In this document: one piece after another, positions 27,147 to 36,302 of the stretch | Position numbering within the stretch: position 1 is the stretch's first letter | How the letters are laid out: each line of letters begins with the position of its first letter | DNA from: Bacillus sp. NP157 | GTDB taxonomy: Bacteria > Pseudomonadota > Gammaproteobacteria > Xanthomonadales > Rhodanobacteraceae | Reading direction: 5' to 3' | Length of the DNA stretch: 64,000 nt | Assembly: GCA_018889975.1 (NCBI GenBank) | Contig: CP076546.1 | Location: forward strand, 1,240,001 to 1,304,000 | The notes under the pieces: generated by a model | Database searches by the model: none | Told to the model about the DNA's origin: nothing | Seen by the model: only the letters and a program-made list of their open reading frames with translations | Translations under genes and position numbers: made by a program

Positions 27147-27173
27147 AATGCGCGGCCAGCCAGGAAACCCCGC

Positions 27174-27665
27174 TTGAACACGCCCGTGCCTACCGATAGC
27201 CCCACGCCCTTCGACGACGCCGACCGCGCGTGGATGGCGCGTGCGCTGGAGCTGGCGGCGCATGCGCGCGACGCGGAAGGCGAAGTGCCGGTGGGTGCCG
27301 TGCTGGTGATGGAGGGCAAGGCCGTCGGTATCGGCTGGAACCGCAACATCACGTTGAACGATCCGACCGCACATGCCGAGATCCAGGCCCTGCGCGCCGC
27401 GGGCGAAGCCTTGCAGAATTACCGTTTCCCCGGCGCGACGCTTTACGTCACCCTGGAACCCTGCGCCATGTGCGCGATGGCGATGGTCCACGCACGCGTG
27501 GGACGCGTCGTCTACGGCGCTGCCGACCCGAAGACCGGTGCGGCGGGCAGTGTGTTCGACACCCTGGTGTCCGAACGGCACAACCACCGGGTGAGCGTCG
27601 CGGGCGGCCTCGAGGCCGAGGCGGCGGGCGACATGCTGCGCCAGTTTTTCCGCGCACGCCGCTAG
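27174..27665 (+). CDS. tadA: tRNA-specific adenosine deaminase TadA
   Basis: A 163-aa zinc deaminase that makes inosine at the wobble position of tRNA-Arg(ACG). It has the catalytic HAEIQAL and the PCAMCAMAMVHAR zinc motif. It starts at a TTG (27174) with agga 9 bp upstream. Its stop overlaps the convergent sirtuin stop (27662-27665). Length is typical. Confidence 0.95.
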   Translation: MNTPVPTDSPTPFDDADRAWMARALELAAHARDAEGEVPVGAVLVMEGKAVGIGWNRNITLNDPTAHAEIQALRAAGEALQNYRFPGATLYVTLEPCAMCAMAMVHARVGRVVYGAADPKTGAAGSVFDTLVSERHNHRVSVAGGLEAEAAGDMLRQFFRARR

Positions 27666-28498
27666 GCGTACGGTGCGAGCGCCTCGGCGCAACCTTGCTC
27701 GATCTTCAACGTAAGCAGGGCGTCGGCGCGGGTGACGCCGAGATTGAGCGACGCGATCGGCAAGCCGAGTCGCGAGCCTTCCAGCACGAAGCGATAGCCC
27801 GAGTACACCATCAGCGACGAGCCGACCACCAACACGGCATCCGCGCGCGCCAGGTGAGCCCAGGCCGTATCGACGCGGGCACGCGGCACGTTCTCGCCGA
27901 AAAACACCACGTCGGGCTTGAGGATGCCGCCGCATACCAGGCACGGCGGCACGTGGAACGTGGAGAAATCCAGGCCATCGAGGTCGGCGTCCCCGTCGGG
28001 CGCGATGCGTGCGTCGAGGTCGGTCCACGCCGGGTTGTCGGCCTGCAGCCGCTGCTGCATCGCATTGCGCCGGGTGATCTCGCCACACTGCATGCAGCGC
28101 ACGCGATCGATCCGGCCATGCAGGTCCACGACGTTGAGGCTGCCCGCGGCTTCGTGCAGGCCGTCGACGTTCTGGGTGAGCAACAGCTCAATCCGACCCG
28201 CCTGTTCGAGCTTCGCCAGCGCACGGTGCGCGACGTTGGGGCGGATGCCGTCGAAGTAGCGCCAGCCGATCATCGCCCGCGCCCAGTAGCGTGCCCGGGC
28301 GGGCTCGCCGCTCATGAACATCTGCAGGGTCATCGGTGGGCTGCGCTTCCACTGGCCCTGGCCGTCGCGATAGTCGGGAATGCCCGAATCGGTGCTGATG
28401 CCAGCGCCCGTGACGACGAACATGCGCCGGTGCGCTTCCACGAAGTTTCGGAGGGCGTCGGCGTGGTCGTCCGTGGCGTGGGGCGCGTTCACCTGCAT
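27662..28498 (-). CDS. NAD-dependent protein deacetylase, SIR2 family
   Basis: A 278-aa sirtuin. The NAD-binding motif is GAGISTDSGIPDYRD, the base-contact TQNVDGLH is present, and the catalytic His lies in DLHGRID. A four-cysteine zinc ribbon is formed by CMQC and CLVC. It removes acyl groups from lysines using NAD+. Length is within the normal range. It is convergent with tadA, and the two stops share a 4-bp stretch. Confidence 0.93.
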   Translation of the reverse strand: MQVNAPHATDDHADALRNFVEAHRRMFVVTGAGISTDSGIPDYRDGQGQWKRSPPMTLQMFMSGEPARARYWARAMIGWRYFDGIRPNVAHRALAKLEQAGRIELLLTQNVDGLHEAAGSLNVVDLHGRIDRVRCMQCGEITRRNAMQQRLQADNPAWTDLDARIAPDGDADLDGLDFSTFHVPPCLVCGGILKPDVVFFGENVPRARVDTAWAHLARADAVLVVGSSLMVYSGYRFVLEGSRLGLPIASLNLGVTRADALLTLKIEQGCAEALAPYA

Positions 28499-28500
28499 GA

Positions 28501-29328
28501 CTATAACGGATCGCCTGCGGCGACGGCGCGCAGGCGGGCGAGGGCCCACGATGCGTCCGCCGCGAAGCGGCGCACCTGTGCCTCGACCTCGGCCAGCGGC
28601 TGCGTCGCTACCGCGTGCTCGAGCCGGATCCCCGTGCTGGCCAGCGTAGTCGCCTCGGCCATGCCGAGTGCGCCCGATACGCGATGCAACCACTGCTGGA
28701 TCGCCAGCGCATCGGCGCTGGCCAGCATGGCGTCGAGGGCGCGGAGGTCGGTGGTCAGCGCATGGTCGAGCGTGGCGACGACCTCGCGCATCGCGGCATC
28801 GCCACCCAGCGTCATCCGCAAGGCGTCGATGTCGATGTGCGGTGGCCGCGGCGGCACCACGAACTCCAGTTCGACGATGGCACGCGGCGTGGCGCCGGGT
28901 TCGACGTGGAAGGTACCGCCGAGGGCCTGCACGACATGGCGTGCATGCGGCTCCTCGCTCGCGCCGACGACCGTGAAGTGCACCGTCTGTCGCGACGGCG
29001 CATCACGCACTACGTCGACCCGCAGGGCGACGTGGCCATGCTCGTCGTGGCCATGTCGGATCGCCTGCACGAGCAGGACGGCGATCGCTTCGCCGAGGCG
29101 GGCGTGCGGACCGTCGAGGTCGCCTTCCAGCGCGGGATCGACATCCAGTTCGATGGCGACGCCGTGGCGTCGCGCCAGTGGCGCATAGCCACGCCCGAGC
29201 CGCTCGAGCAGGTCGGGCAGGTTGTTTGCGAGGTCGACGCGGGCACGTCGCGCCGCGTGGCGAAGCGCCAGCGCATCGAACCATGCCAGCAGGCGATCGG
29301 CTAGCGCATACAGGCGTGTTGTGCTCAA
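28501..29328 (-). CDS. Degenerate histidine-kinase ATPase fused to an HPt domain
   Basis: A 275-aa protein. The first half matches the C-terminal ATPase of hybrid kinases: GHVALRVDV and a final VQALGGTFHVEP beta-strand pair. However, the N-box Asn is replaced (LLVQA where LLNNA is expected), and the DxGxG and GxGLG boxes are missing, leaving VVGASEEPHARHV. The C-terminal 80 residues form an HPt domain with LHRVSGALGM, whose His is the likely phosphate acceptor. It therefore cannot be an active kinase but could relay phosphate. It is divergent from the LuxR-type regulator at 29398, its probable partner. Confidence 0.7.
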   Translation of the reverse strand: MSTTRLYALADRLLAWFDALALRHAARRARVDLANNLPDLLERLGRGYAPLARRHGVAIELDVDPALEGDLDGPHARLGEAIAVLLVQAIRHGHDEHGHVALRVDVVRDAPSRQTVHFTVVGASEEPHARHVVQALGGTFHVEPGATPRAIVELEFVVPPRPPHIDIDALRMTLGGDAAMREVVATLDHALTTDLRALDAMLASADALAIQQWLHRVSGALGMAEATTLASTGIRLEHAVATQPLAEVEAQVRRFAADASWALARLRAVAAGDPL

Positions 29329-29397
29329 CTCTGCGCCCCGTCGCGGAAGCCAGGAAGCTGGCGGGTCAATGGAACCTGGAACACGGAAGGACTACCC

Positions 29398-30036
29398 ATG
29401 GCGTATCGCGTCATTATCGCCGACGATCATCCCGTCGTACTCAAGGGCATCGGCCTTGCACTGGCCAGCGATGGTGTAGGGCAGGTCGTCGGCGAAGCTC
29501 ATTCGCCTGCCGTGCTGCTGCGCATGCTGGACGACACCGCATGCGATGCGCTGATCACCGACTTCAGCATGCCGGCAAGCACGCACGACGGCCTCGCCAT
29601 GCTGAAGGGCGTGCGCGATAGCTATCCCTCGCTGCCGGTGATGGTCATCACCACCATCGCCAACCCCGCCTTGTATCGGGAAATCCTCGCCCTCGGCGTG
29701 CTCGGCCTCGTCGGCAAGTCGGGCGATGCGCGCGAAATACCGGAAGCGCTGCGGGAAATCATGGCCAGGCATGTCTATCTGGGTACCTCGGTGCAAACGA
29801 TGTTGGGTGTTGAGCAGGGTGCCATCCTCGGGACGGAAGGCACGCTGGCCGACCTGTCGCCGCGGGAGCTGGAAATCCTGTGCCTGTTCGCCGGTGGCAA
29901 CAGCGTGACCGACATCGCTCGAAGCACCGGCCGTGGTCTCTCCACCATCAGCCAGCAAAAGTCGAACGCCATGCGTAAGTTGCACCTGGCCAGCGACGCG
30001 GAAGTCTTCGAGTACGTCGAACGGCTCCGCCTCTAG
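29398..30036 (+). CDS. LuxR/FixJ-type response regulator
   Basis: A 212-aa NarL-family regulator. Receiver domain: IIADDHPVVL, phospho-Asp in ITDFSMPAS, Lys in GLVGKSG. The C-terminal LuxR helix-turn-helix is LSPRELEILCLFAGGNSVTDIA. It resembles RcsB-like regulators. Its neighbour is a kinase-HPt protein lacking an active ATPase, so an outside kinase probably feeds this pair. Confidence 0.9.
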   Translation: MAYRVIIADDHPVVLKGIGLALASDGVGQVVGEAHSPAVLLRMLDDTACDALITDFSMPASTHDGLAMLKGVRDSYPSLPVMVITTIANPALYREILALGVLGLVGKSGDAREIPEALREIMARHVYLGTSVQTMLGVEQGAILGTEGTLADLSPRELEILCLFAGGNSVTDIARSTGRGLSTISQQKSNAMRKLHLASDAEVFEYVERLRL

Positions 30037-30226
30037 GCATCGCGCGAACCTTGCCACCATAGCCAGCCGGCGAGGCCGCGGACATGGAAGATTTCTCAAA
30101 AGGGCGCGTATGCTTGGCCGCTCGCACGCGGCGCTGCCTGCACGCCCGCTTGACAACCCCGGCCGACGGCCGCGACTACAATGCCCGACCGGACGCCACG
30201 GGGCGGCCGCAGCAAGGAGATCCACG

Positions 30227-31867
30227 GTGAGTGCCAAGATCAGCCCCCTCGCGGGTAAGCCCGCCACCGACGGCACGCTCGTCGACATCGTCGCCCTGGT
30301 GGATGCCTATGCCGACCTGAAGCCCGACCCGTCCGTGCCCGAACAAAGGGTCGTGTTCGGCACCTCGGGGCATCGCGGCTCGTCGTTCGAGCGCTCCTTC
30401 AACGAAAGCCACGTGCTGGCCGTGGTCCAGGCGATCTGCGAATACCGCCAGCGCACCGGCGTCGACGGCCCGGTTTACGTGGGCATCGACACCCACGCCC
30501 TGTCCCAGCCGGCGTTCGAGAGCACGCTGGAAGTGCTGGCCGGCAATGGCGTCGAGGCACGGGTCTCCAGCGGCGGCGAGTACACGCCCACGCCGGCGGT
30601 GTCGCACGCGATCCTGGTGCACAACCGCGGCCTCGAGCGCGGCCTGGCCGATGGCATCGTGATCACACCGTCGCACAATCCGCCGGATAGCGGTGGCATC
30701 AAGTACAACCCGACCCACGGTGGCCCCGCGGACACCGACGCGACCAGGTGGATCGCCGATCGCGCCAACGCGTTGATCGAAGGCGGCCTGCGCGAGGTCA
30801 GGCGCATGCCGTATGCGCAGGCGCTGAAGGCGTCGACTACGCACGAATTCGATTTCCTGCAGCGCTACGTGGGTGACCTCGGCGATGTGCTCGACCTGGA
30901 CATCATCCGCGCCGAGGGCGTGAAGATGGGCGTCGATCCGCTCGGCGGTGCGGGCGTGCACTACTGGCGCGCCATCGGCGAACGCTACGGGCTCAACCTC
31001 ACCGTGGTGAGCGAGACCGTCGACAAGACGTTTTCCTTCATGTCACTGGACTGGGACGGCAAGATCCGCATGGATCCTTCGTCCTCTTATGCCATGCAGC
31101 GCCTGATCCATCTCAAGGATCGCTTCGATGTCGCCTTCGCCTGCGACACCGACCACGATCGCCACGGCGTCGTCGCGCCGAGCACCGGCCTGCTGCCCGC
31201 CAACCATTACCTCGCCACGGCGGCCTGGTACCTGTTCCAGAACCGTCCCGGCTGGCGGCCCGACGCCGCGGTCGGCAAGACCGCCGTGAGCACGGGCCTG
31301 CTCGATCGCATCGCCGACCACCTCGGCCGGCCGTTGCTGGAAGTGCCGGTGGGCTTCAAGTATTTCGTGCCGGGCCTGTTCGACGGCAGCCTCGGCTTCG
31401 GTTGCGAGGAAAGCGCGGGTGCCTCGTTCCTGGCCAAGGACGCCTCGCCGTGGTCGACCGACAAGGACGGGATCGTCGCCGCCTTGCTCGCTGGAGAGAT
31501 GACTGCGCGACTGGGCCGCGACCCGGGCGATGTCTATCGCGAGATCACCGGCAAGCTCGGCGACCCGGCCAACGCGCGCATCGATGCACCGGCCAGCCAC
31601 GCGCAGAAGCAGAAGCTGTCGAAGCTCGCCCCCGCGCAGGTCACGACCCGGACGCTGGCCGGCGATCCGATAGTCAACGTGATCAACCAGGCCGACGGCC
31701 AGCCGATCGGCGGCATCAAGGTGATGTCCGAGCGCGCATGGTTCGCGGCGCGCCCGTCGGGCACCGAGGACATCTACAAGGTCTACGGCGAAAGCTTTGC
31801 CGGCAAGGACCATCTGGCCCGCGTTCTGGAAGAAGCGCAGGCGATGGTCGACCAGGCGCTGGGCTGA
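30227..31867 (+). CDS. pgm: Phosphoglucomutase (alpha-D-glucose phosphate-specific)
   Basis: 546 aa, matching E. coli Pgm in length. It interconverts glucose 1- and 6-phosphate. Catalytic serine in ITPSHNPPDSGG; metal loop CDTDHDRHGV; GCEESAG sugar-binding loop; phosphate-binding ARPSGTEDIYK. The GTG start has an excellent aaggag 8 bp upstream, better than any earlier in-frame codon. yjjX follows after two bases. Confidence 0.95.
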   Translation: MSAKISPLAGKPATDGTLVDIVALVDAYADLKPDPSVPEQRVVFGTSGHRGSSFERSFNESHVLAVVQAICEYRQRTGVDGPVYVGIDTHALSQPAFESTLEVLAGNGVEARVSSGGEYTPTPAVSHAILVHNRGLERGLADGIVITPSHNPPDSGGIKYNPTHGGPADTDATRWIADRANALIEGGLREVRRMPYAQALKASTTHEFDFLQRYVGDLGDVLDLDIIRAEGVKMGVDPLGGAGVHYWRAIGERYGLNLTVVSETVDKTFSFMSLDWDGKIRMDPSSSYAMQRLIHLKDRFDVAFACDTDHDRHGVVAPSTGLLPANHYLATAAWYLFQNRPGWRPDAAVGKTAVSTGLLDRIADHLGRPLLEVPVGFKYFVPGLFDGSLGFGCEESAGASFLAKDASPWSTDKDGIVAALLAGEMTARLGRDPGDVYREITGKLGDPANARIDAPASHAQKQKLSKLAPAQVTTRTLAGDPIVNVINQADGQPIGGIKVMSERAWFAARPSGTEDIYKVYGESFAGKDHLARVLEEAQAMVDQALG

Positions 31868-31869
31868 GC

Positions 31870-32418
31870 ATGGACGCAACGCCGCTGAAGGTGCTGGTCG
31901 GTTCGCATAACCCGGTGAAAGTGGGCGCCGTGCACAACGCGCTGGCCCCGCTATTCCCCGGGCGGCTGGTCGAGTGCGTCGGCATGCATGCCCCGTCGGG
32001 CGTGCCAGACCAGCCGATGACCACGGCGGAAACCCGCGAGGGGGCGTTGAACCGCCTGAACTTCTGCCGGCAGAACGGCGACGCGGATTACTTCGTCGCC
32101 CTGGAAGGCGGCGTCGAAGTGACCGAAGACGGCCCGGGCACCTTCGGCATCGTCGCCATCGCCTACGGCGAGACCGTTTCGGTGGGCCGCAGCGCGTGGC
32201 TGCCGTTGCCGCCGGCGGTGTACGAGGCCCTGCTGGATGGCGATGAGCTGGGCGACGTCATGGATCGCCTGTTCGGCACGGTCAACATCAAGCAGCAGGG
32301 CGGGGCGATCGGCCTGGTCACCAACGGCCACGCCACCCGCGAGAGCGCCTACACCCAGGCACTGGTGCTGGCGATGGCGCCGTTCCTGCATCCGGAACTC
32401 TACGGCGTCAGCCTGTAA
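31870..32418 (+). CDS. yjjX: Inosine/xanthosine triphosphatase YjjX
   Basis: A 182-aa house-cleaning NTPase that hydrolyses non-canonical ITP and XTP. The N-terminus VLVGSHNPVKVGAVHNAL is typical of DUF84/YjjX. Later blocks ALEGGVEV and the C-terminal FGTVNIKQQGGAIGLVTNG are also family features. It starts two bases after the pgm stop and is likely part of the same transcript. Confidence 0.93.
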   Translation: MDATPLKVLVGSHNPVKVGAVHNALAPLFPGRLVECVGMHAPSGVPDQPMTTAETREGALNRLNFCRQNGDADYFVALEGGVEVTEDGPGTFGIVAIAYGETVSVGRSAWLPLPPAVYEALLDGDELGDVMDRLFGTVNIKQQGGAIGLVTNGHATRESAYTQALVLAMAPFLHPELYGVSL

Positions 32419-32579
32419 AGCGCGCGACGAAGGGCCGGCGGAGCCTCGCGGCACAACACCTATGCCGCCCGGGCAATGATTTAGATCGATCCAGCCCCTT
32501 GAATCCGGGGCATTACCCCTTATCCACGTATCCATCGACGACGGCACCGCCGCCGCCTTCCTTCGTCCCGGATACCGTC

Positions 32580-34067
32580 ATGCCCGCCTCCAGCCAGCTC
32601 GAACCCGTCGCTTCCTTCGATTACGTCATCTTCGGCGCCACCGGCGACCTGACCATGCGCAAGCTGCTGCCTGCGCTGTACCGGCGCTTCGCCGAAGGCC
32701 AGGTCCCCGCGGACGCGCGGATCATCGGTACGGCGCGCTCGCCGCTCGACGACGCCGCCTACCGCGAGCGCGCCCGCAAGGCGCTCACCGACTTTGTCCG
32801 CGGCGACGAGTTCGTCGACGCCACGGTCGAACGCTTCCTGGGCCTGATCCACTACGTGAGCCTGAATGGCGCGGAGTCTGGCGGCAACTGGGCCGGCCTG
32901 GCCGACAAGCTGGGTGGTGCCGGCCCGAGCGAGCGCGTGCGCGTGTTCTACCTGGCCACCGCGCCGGATCTCTACGGCGACATCGCGAAGAACATCGACG
33001 ACAAGGGCCTGCGCACCGAACAGTCGCGCATCGTGCTGGAAAAGCCGATCGGCACCGACCTCGACACCGCGCGCAAGGTCAACGAAGGCGTCGGCCGGCA
33101 TTTCCCGGAAAACAGCATCTATCGCATCGACCATTACCTGGGCAAGGAAGCGATCCAGAACATCATCGCGCTGCGTTTCGCCAACCCGATGCTCGAGCGC
33201 ATGTGGGATCGCGAGTCGATCGAATACGTGCAGATCACCGCGGCGGAAACCGTTGGCCTGGAGGGCCGTGGCGGTTACTACGACGGCTCCGGCGCGCTGC
33301 GCGACATGATCCAGAACCACCTGCTGCAGGTGCTGACGGTGGTCGCGATGGAGCGCCCCGCGTCGCTGGATGCCGATGCGCTGCGTGACGAGAAGGTCCG
33401 CGTGCTGCGTTCGCTCAAGCCGCTCGACCGGCACAACCTCGCCGCCAACGTGGCGCGTGGCCAGTACGTGGGCGGTGTCGCCGGCGGCCAGTCCGTGCCG
33501 GGCTATCGCGACGAACTGCCGGACGCCACCCCGAGCAACACCGAGACCTTCGTCGCGCTCAAGGCCGAGATCGACGCGCCGCGCTGGCAGGGCGTGCCGT
33601 TCTACCTGCGCTCGGGCAAGCGCATGCCCGAGAAGCTGACCGAGATCGTCATCCAGTTCCGTGCCGGCGAGCCGGGCCTGTTCGGCGAGGCACGCCCGGG
33701 TAGCCGCCTGGTCATCCGCGTGCAGCCGAACGAAAGCGTGGTGCTGCCGCTGTTCGTCAAGCAGCCGGGCAGTGCGCTGGGCCTGGACGAGGTGGATGCG
33801 CTGTCCAACCTCGGCGAGCCGGGGCGGATGCGCTTCCGCGACTCCTATGAAGGCCTGATGCTGGATGCGGTGAAGGGAAGCCCGGCCCTGTTCGTGCGCA
33901 AGGACGAGACCGAGGCCGCGTGGGAGTGGGTCACCCCGATCCTGCAGGGCTGGAGCGATGCGGCGAAGGGGCCGGATGCGTACGAAGCCGGCACCTGGGG
34001 CCCGGATTCCGCCCGCGAACTGCTGGCCCAGGCCGGCCATGCGTGGGTGGAAGACATCGCCGCCTGA
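32580..34067 (+). CDS. zwf: Glucose-6-phosphate dehydrogenase
   Basis: 495 aa from the ATG at 32580; a TTG at 32499 is unlikely because it adds a Pro-rich tail without homology. NADP-binding FGATGDLTMRK, EKPIGTD and the catalytic RIDHYLGKE motif are intact. It makes 6-phosphogluconolactone for the oxidative pentose phosphate or Entner-Doudoroff route. The preceding 160 bp show no obvious operator. Confidence 0.97.
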   Translation: MPASSQLEPVASFDYVIFGATGDLTMRKLLPALYRRFAEGQVPADARIIGTARSPLDDAAYRERARKALTDFVRGDEFVDATVERFLGLIHYVSLNGAESGGNWAGLADKLGGAGPSERVRVFYLATAPDLYGDIAKNIDDKGLRTEQSRIVLEKPIGTDLDTARKVNEGVGRHFPENSIYRIDHYLGKEAIQNIIALRFANPMLERMWDRESIEYVQITAAETVGLEGRGGYYDGSGALRDMIQNHLLQVLTVVAMERPASLDADALRDEKVRVLRSLKPLDRHNLAANVARGQYVGGVAGGQSVPGYRDELPDATPSNTETFVALKAEIDAPRWQGVPFYLRSGKRMPEKLTEIVIQFRAGEPGLFGEARPGSRLVIRVQPNESVVLPLFVKQPGSALGLDEVDALSNLGEPGRMRFRDSYEGLMLDAVKGSPALFVRKDETEAAWEWVTPILQGWSDAAKGPDAYEAGTWGPDSARELLAQAGHAWVEDIAA

Positions 34068-34187
34068 GCATCGCCTCGGCCCCGGGTTCACCCGTTGGGG
34101 GCATTGCATACACGCCGCCAGCCCGCATTATGTGGGCAGCGGCGACGCGGACGCCCGCGACGCCGGTCTTCCCCTCTGGAGGCCCCC

Positions 34188-34649
34188 ATGTCCGATTACC
34201 GCAAGTCCCCCGAGGCCCTCGCCCGCCTCAGCCCCGAGCAGTTCCGGGTCACCCAGCAGAATGGCACCGAGCGCCCGTTCCACAACGCGTTCCATGAAAG
34301 CAAGGACCCGGGCATCTATGTCGACATCGTGTCAGGCGAGCCGCTGTTCTCCTCGCTCGACAAGTTCGACAGCGGGTGTGGCTGGCCCAGCTTCACCCAG
34401 CCGCTGGAAAGCGAGCACGTGGTGGAAAACCGCGACACGACGCACGGCATGATCCGTACCGAGGTGCGCTCGACCCATGGCGACAGCCACCTGGGCCACG
34501 TTTTCCCAGATGGCCCGCGTGACCGCGGCGGCCTGCGCTATTGCATCAACTCGGCGTCGCTGCGGTTCGTCCCGCTTGCCGACCTCGAGAAAGAGGGCTA
34601 CGCCGAGTACGCCCAGCTATTCGCCAACACGAAGGGAGGTGTCGCATGA
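34188..34649 (+). CDS. msrB: Peptide methionine-R-sulfoxide reductase MsrB
   Basis: A 153-aa MsrB. It has the catalytic Cys in [11 protein letters not shown], the recycling segment [20 protein letters not shown] and the fold motif SGCGWPSF. It reduces Met-R-sulfoxide in oxidised proteins. Its stop overlaps the ATG of msrA by 4 bp (ATGA), so the two reductases are coupled. Confidence 0.93.
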   Translation: MSDYRKSPEALARLSPEQFRVTQQNGTERPFHNAFHESKDPGIYVDIVSGEPLFSSLDKFDSGCGWPSFTQPLESEHVVENRDTTHGMIRTEVRSTHGDSHLGHVFPDGPRDRGGLRYCINSASLRFVPLADLEKEGYAEYAQLFANTKGGVA

Positions 34650-35146
34650 GTTCCCGTGCCATCCTGGCCGGTGGTTGCTTCTGGGGCATGCAGGACCTGA
34701 TCCGCAAGCAGCCCGGGGTGATTTCCACCCGCGTCGGCTACACCGGCGGTGACGTACCGAATGCCACCTATCGCAACCACGGCACCCACGCCGAGGCGAT
34801 CGAGATCGAGTTCGACCCGGCGAAGCTGACCTATCGCAAGGTGCTGGAGTTCTTCTTCCAGATCCACGACCCCAGCACGCTCAACCGCCAGGGCAACGAC
34901 CTGGGCCTGAGCTACCGTTCGGCGATCTTCTACCTGGACGACGAGCAGAAGGCGATCGCCGAGGACACCATCGCCGACGTGAACGCGGCGGGGCTGTGGC
35001 CGGGCAAGGTGGTGACGGAAGTCGCGCCGGCCGGCCCGTTCTGGGAAGCCGAACCCGAGCACCAGGACTACCTCGAGAAGTACCCGAACGGCTACACCTG
35101 CCACTTCATCCGGCCGGACTGGGTCATCCCCAAGCGCGCCGCCTGA
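34646..35146 (+). CDS. msrA: Peptide methionine-S-sulfoxide reductase MsrA
   Basis: A 166-aa MsrA with the GCFWGMQ catalytic motif near the N-terminus. It has the conserved GYTGG block, [22 protein letters not shown] and the C-terminal [14 protein letters not shown] segment ([16 protein letters not shown]). It reduces Met-S-sulfoxide and pairs with MsrB. The ATG shares four bases with the msrB stop. Confidence 0.95.
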   Translation: MSSRAILAGGCFWGMQDLIRKQPGVISTRVGYTGGDVPNATYRNHGTHAEAIEIEFDPAKLTYRKVLEFFFQIHDPSTLNRQGNDLGLSYRSAIFYLDDEQKAIAEDTIADVNAAGLWPGKVVTEVAPAGPFWEAEPEHQDYLEKYPNGYTCHFIRPDWVIPKRAA

Positions 35147-35158
35147 GTGCACCGCCCG

Positions 35159-35186
35159 CCGCCGGCTCTGGTATAAGAGCCGGCGG
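35159..35186 (+). terminator. Strong hairpin after msrA
   Basis: An 11-bp perfect GC-rich stem (ccgccggctct / agagccggcgg) closes a six-base loop 12 bp after the msrA stop and 25 bp before the histidine kinase start. No T-run follows, so it could end transcription with help from other factors or slow it into the next operon. Confidence 0.5.
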
Positions 35187-35210
35187 TAGGGTTCGAGGGG
35201 ACAAGCCATC

Positions 35211-36302
35211 GTGGCCAGCGCGGGCAGGTCAGTTCCATCCGCGTGGCGGCGACACGCCGCATGGGCGTGGCTGGCCTTGCTGGTGGCGATCGGCCTGCTG
35301 CGCGCCTCCAACCGTTACCTCGTCGACGTGGCCAACGGCCATGCGACCATCTTTCTTCCACGCTTCGTCGAAGAACTCACCGGCTCGCTGAGCTTCGGTG
35401 CGTGCCTGCCGTTGCTGTTCATCGCACTGCGGCGGATGCCGCGCACCTGGTGGGCGCACGCGCTTGTCTTCAGCCTGCTGTCGCTGGTGCAGACCAGCCT
35501 GATGATCGCCTCGCGCCAGGTGGTGTTCCGCCTGCTCGACCTCGCCTCGTGGGCCTATCCGCCGAACGTCTGGCGCTACCTGATGGAAGTGCCGACCCAA
35601 CTGTTTTTCTATGCGGTGATCGTCGCCGGCGTTTGGCTGTTTGATCGCTACCGCGAGGGCCAGGCGCGCGAGCTGCGCAATGCCCAGCTGGAATCGGCCC
35701 TGTCCGAAGCCCGGCTCGAAGCGCTGCGCCTGCAGATCAATCCGCATTTCCTGTTCAACACCCTCAATGCCGTGTCCGAGCTGATGTACGAGCGGCCGCG
35801 CGCGGCCGACGAGATGCTGGCCCGGGTCGGCGCACTGCTGCGCGCCACGCTGGCGGCGACGGGGCAGGAGCACAGCTTGCGCGAGGAAGGCCAGTTGCTT
35901 GAGCTGTACCTCGACATCCAGCGTGCGCGTTTCGCCGACGGCCTGGATGCCGAACTGGCGATCGACGAAGGCGTCGCCGGCGTGCGCGTACCGTTCCTCG
36001 TGCTGCAACCCCTGGTGGAGAACGCGATCGAGCACGGCGGCGTCGGCGATGCACGCTTCGTCCGGATCGACGCCCGTCGCGACGGGACACGGGCGGTGGT
36101 CACGGTGCGCGATGGCGGCGGCCGGGGCGATGCGGTCGCCATGGAGGCGACGCCGCGCGCCGGCCATGGCATCGGCCTCGGCAACGTCGCCGCACGGCTC
36201 CGCCACCTGCATGGCGATGCCGCGGGCGTGCGCCTCGATGCGGCAGCCACGGGGTCGGTGGTGACCGTATGGCTGCCCGCGCGCGAGGCAACGCCGCCAT
36301 GA
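35211..36302 (+). CDS. LytS-type sensor histidine kinase
   Basis: A 363-aa kinase with four predicted membrane helices in the first 150 residues (WLALLVAIGLL, LSFGACLPLLF, FSLLSLVQTSLM, LFFYAVIVAGVWLF). The His_kinase box is NPHFLFNTLNAVSEL and the ATPase has NAIEHG and a GIGLGNVAARLRHLHG G-box, as in AlgZ and YehU/BtsS. It starts at GTG 35211. The stop overlaps the LytTR regulator ATG by 4 bp. Confidence 0.92.
   Translation: MASAGRSVPSAWRRHAAWAWLALLVAIGLLRASNRYLVDVANGHATIFLPRFVEELTGSLSFGACLPLLFIALRRMPRTWWAHALVFSLLSLVQTSLMIASRQVVFRLLDLASWAYPPNVWRYLMEVPTQLFFYAVIVAGVWLFDRYREGQARELRNAQLESALSEARLEALRLQINPHFLFNTLNAVSELMYERPRAADEMLARVGALLRATLAATGQEHSLREEGQLLELYLDIQRARFADGLDAELAIDEGVAGVRVPFLVLQPLVENAIEHGGVGDARFVRIDARRDGTRAVVTVRDGGGRGDAVAMEATPRAGHGIGLGNVAARLRHLHGDAAGVRLDAAATGSVVTVWLPAREATPP

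Noticed and set aside
30150-30182. TTGACA and TACAAT before pgm
   Set aside because: The spacer is 21 bp, outside the normal range, so the pair is not called as a promoter.
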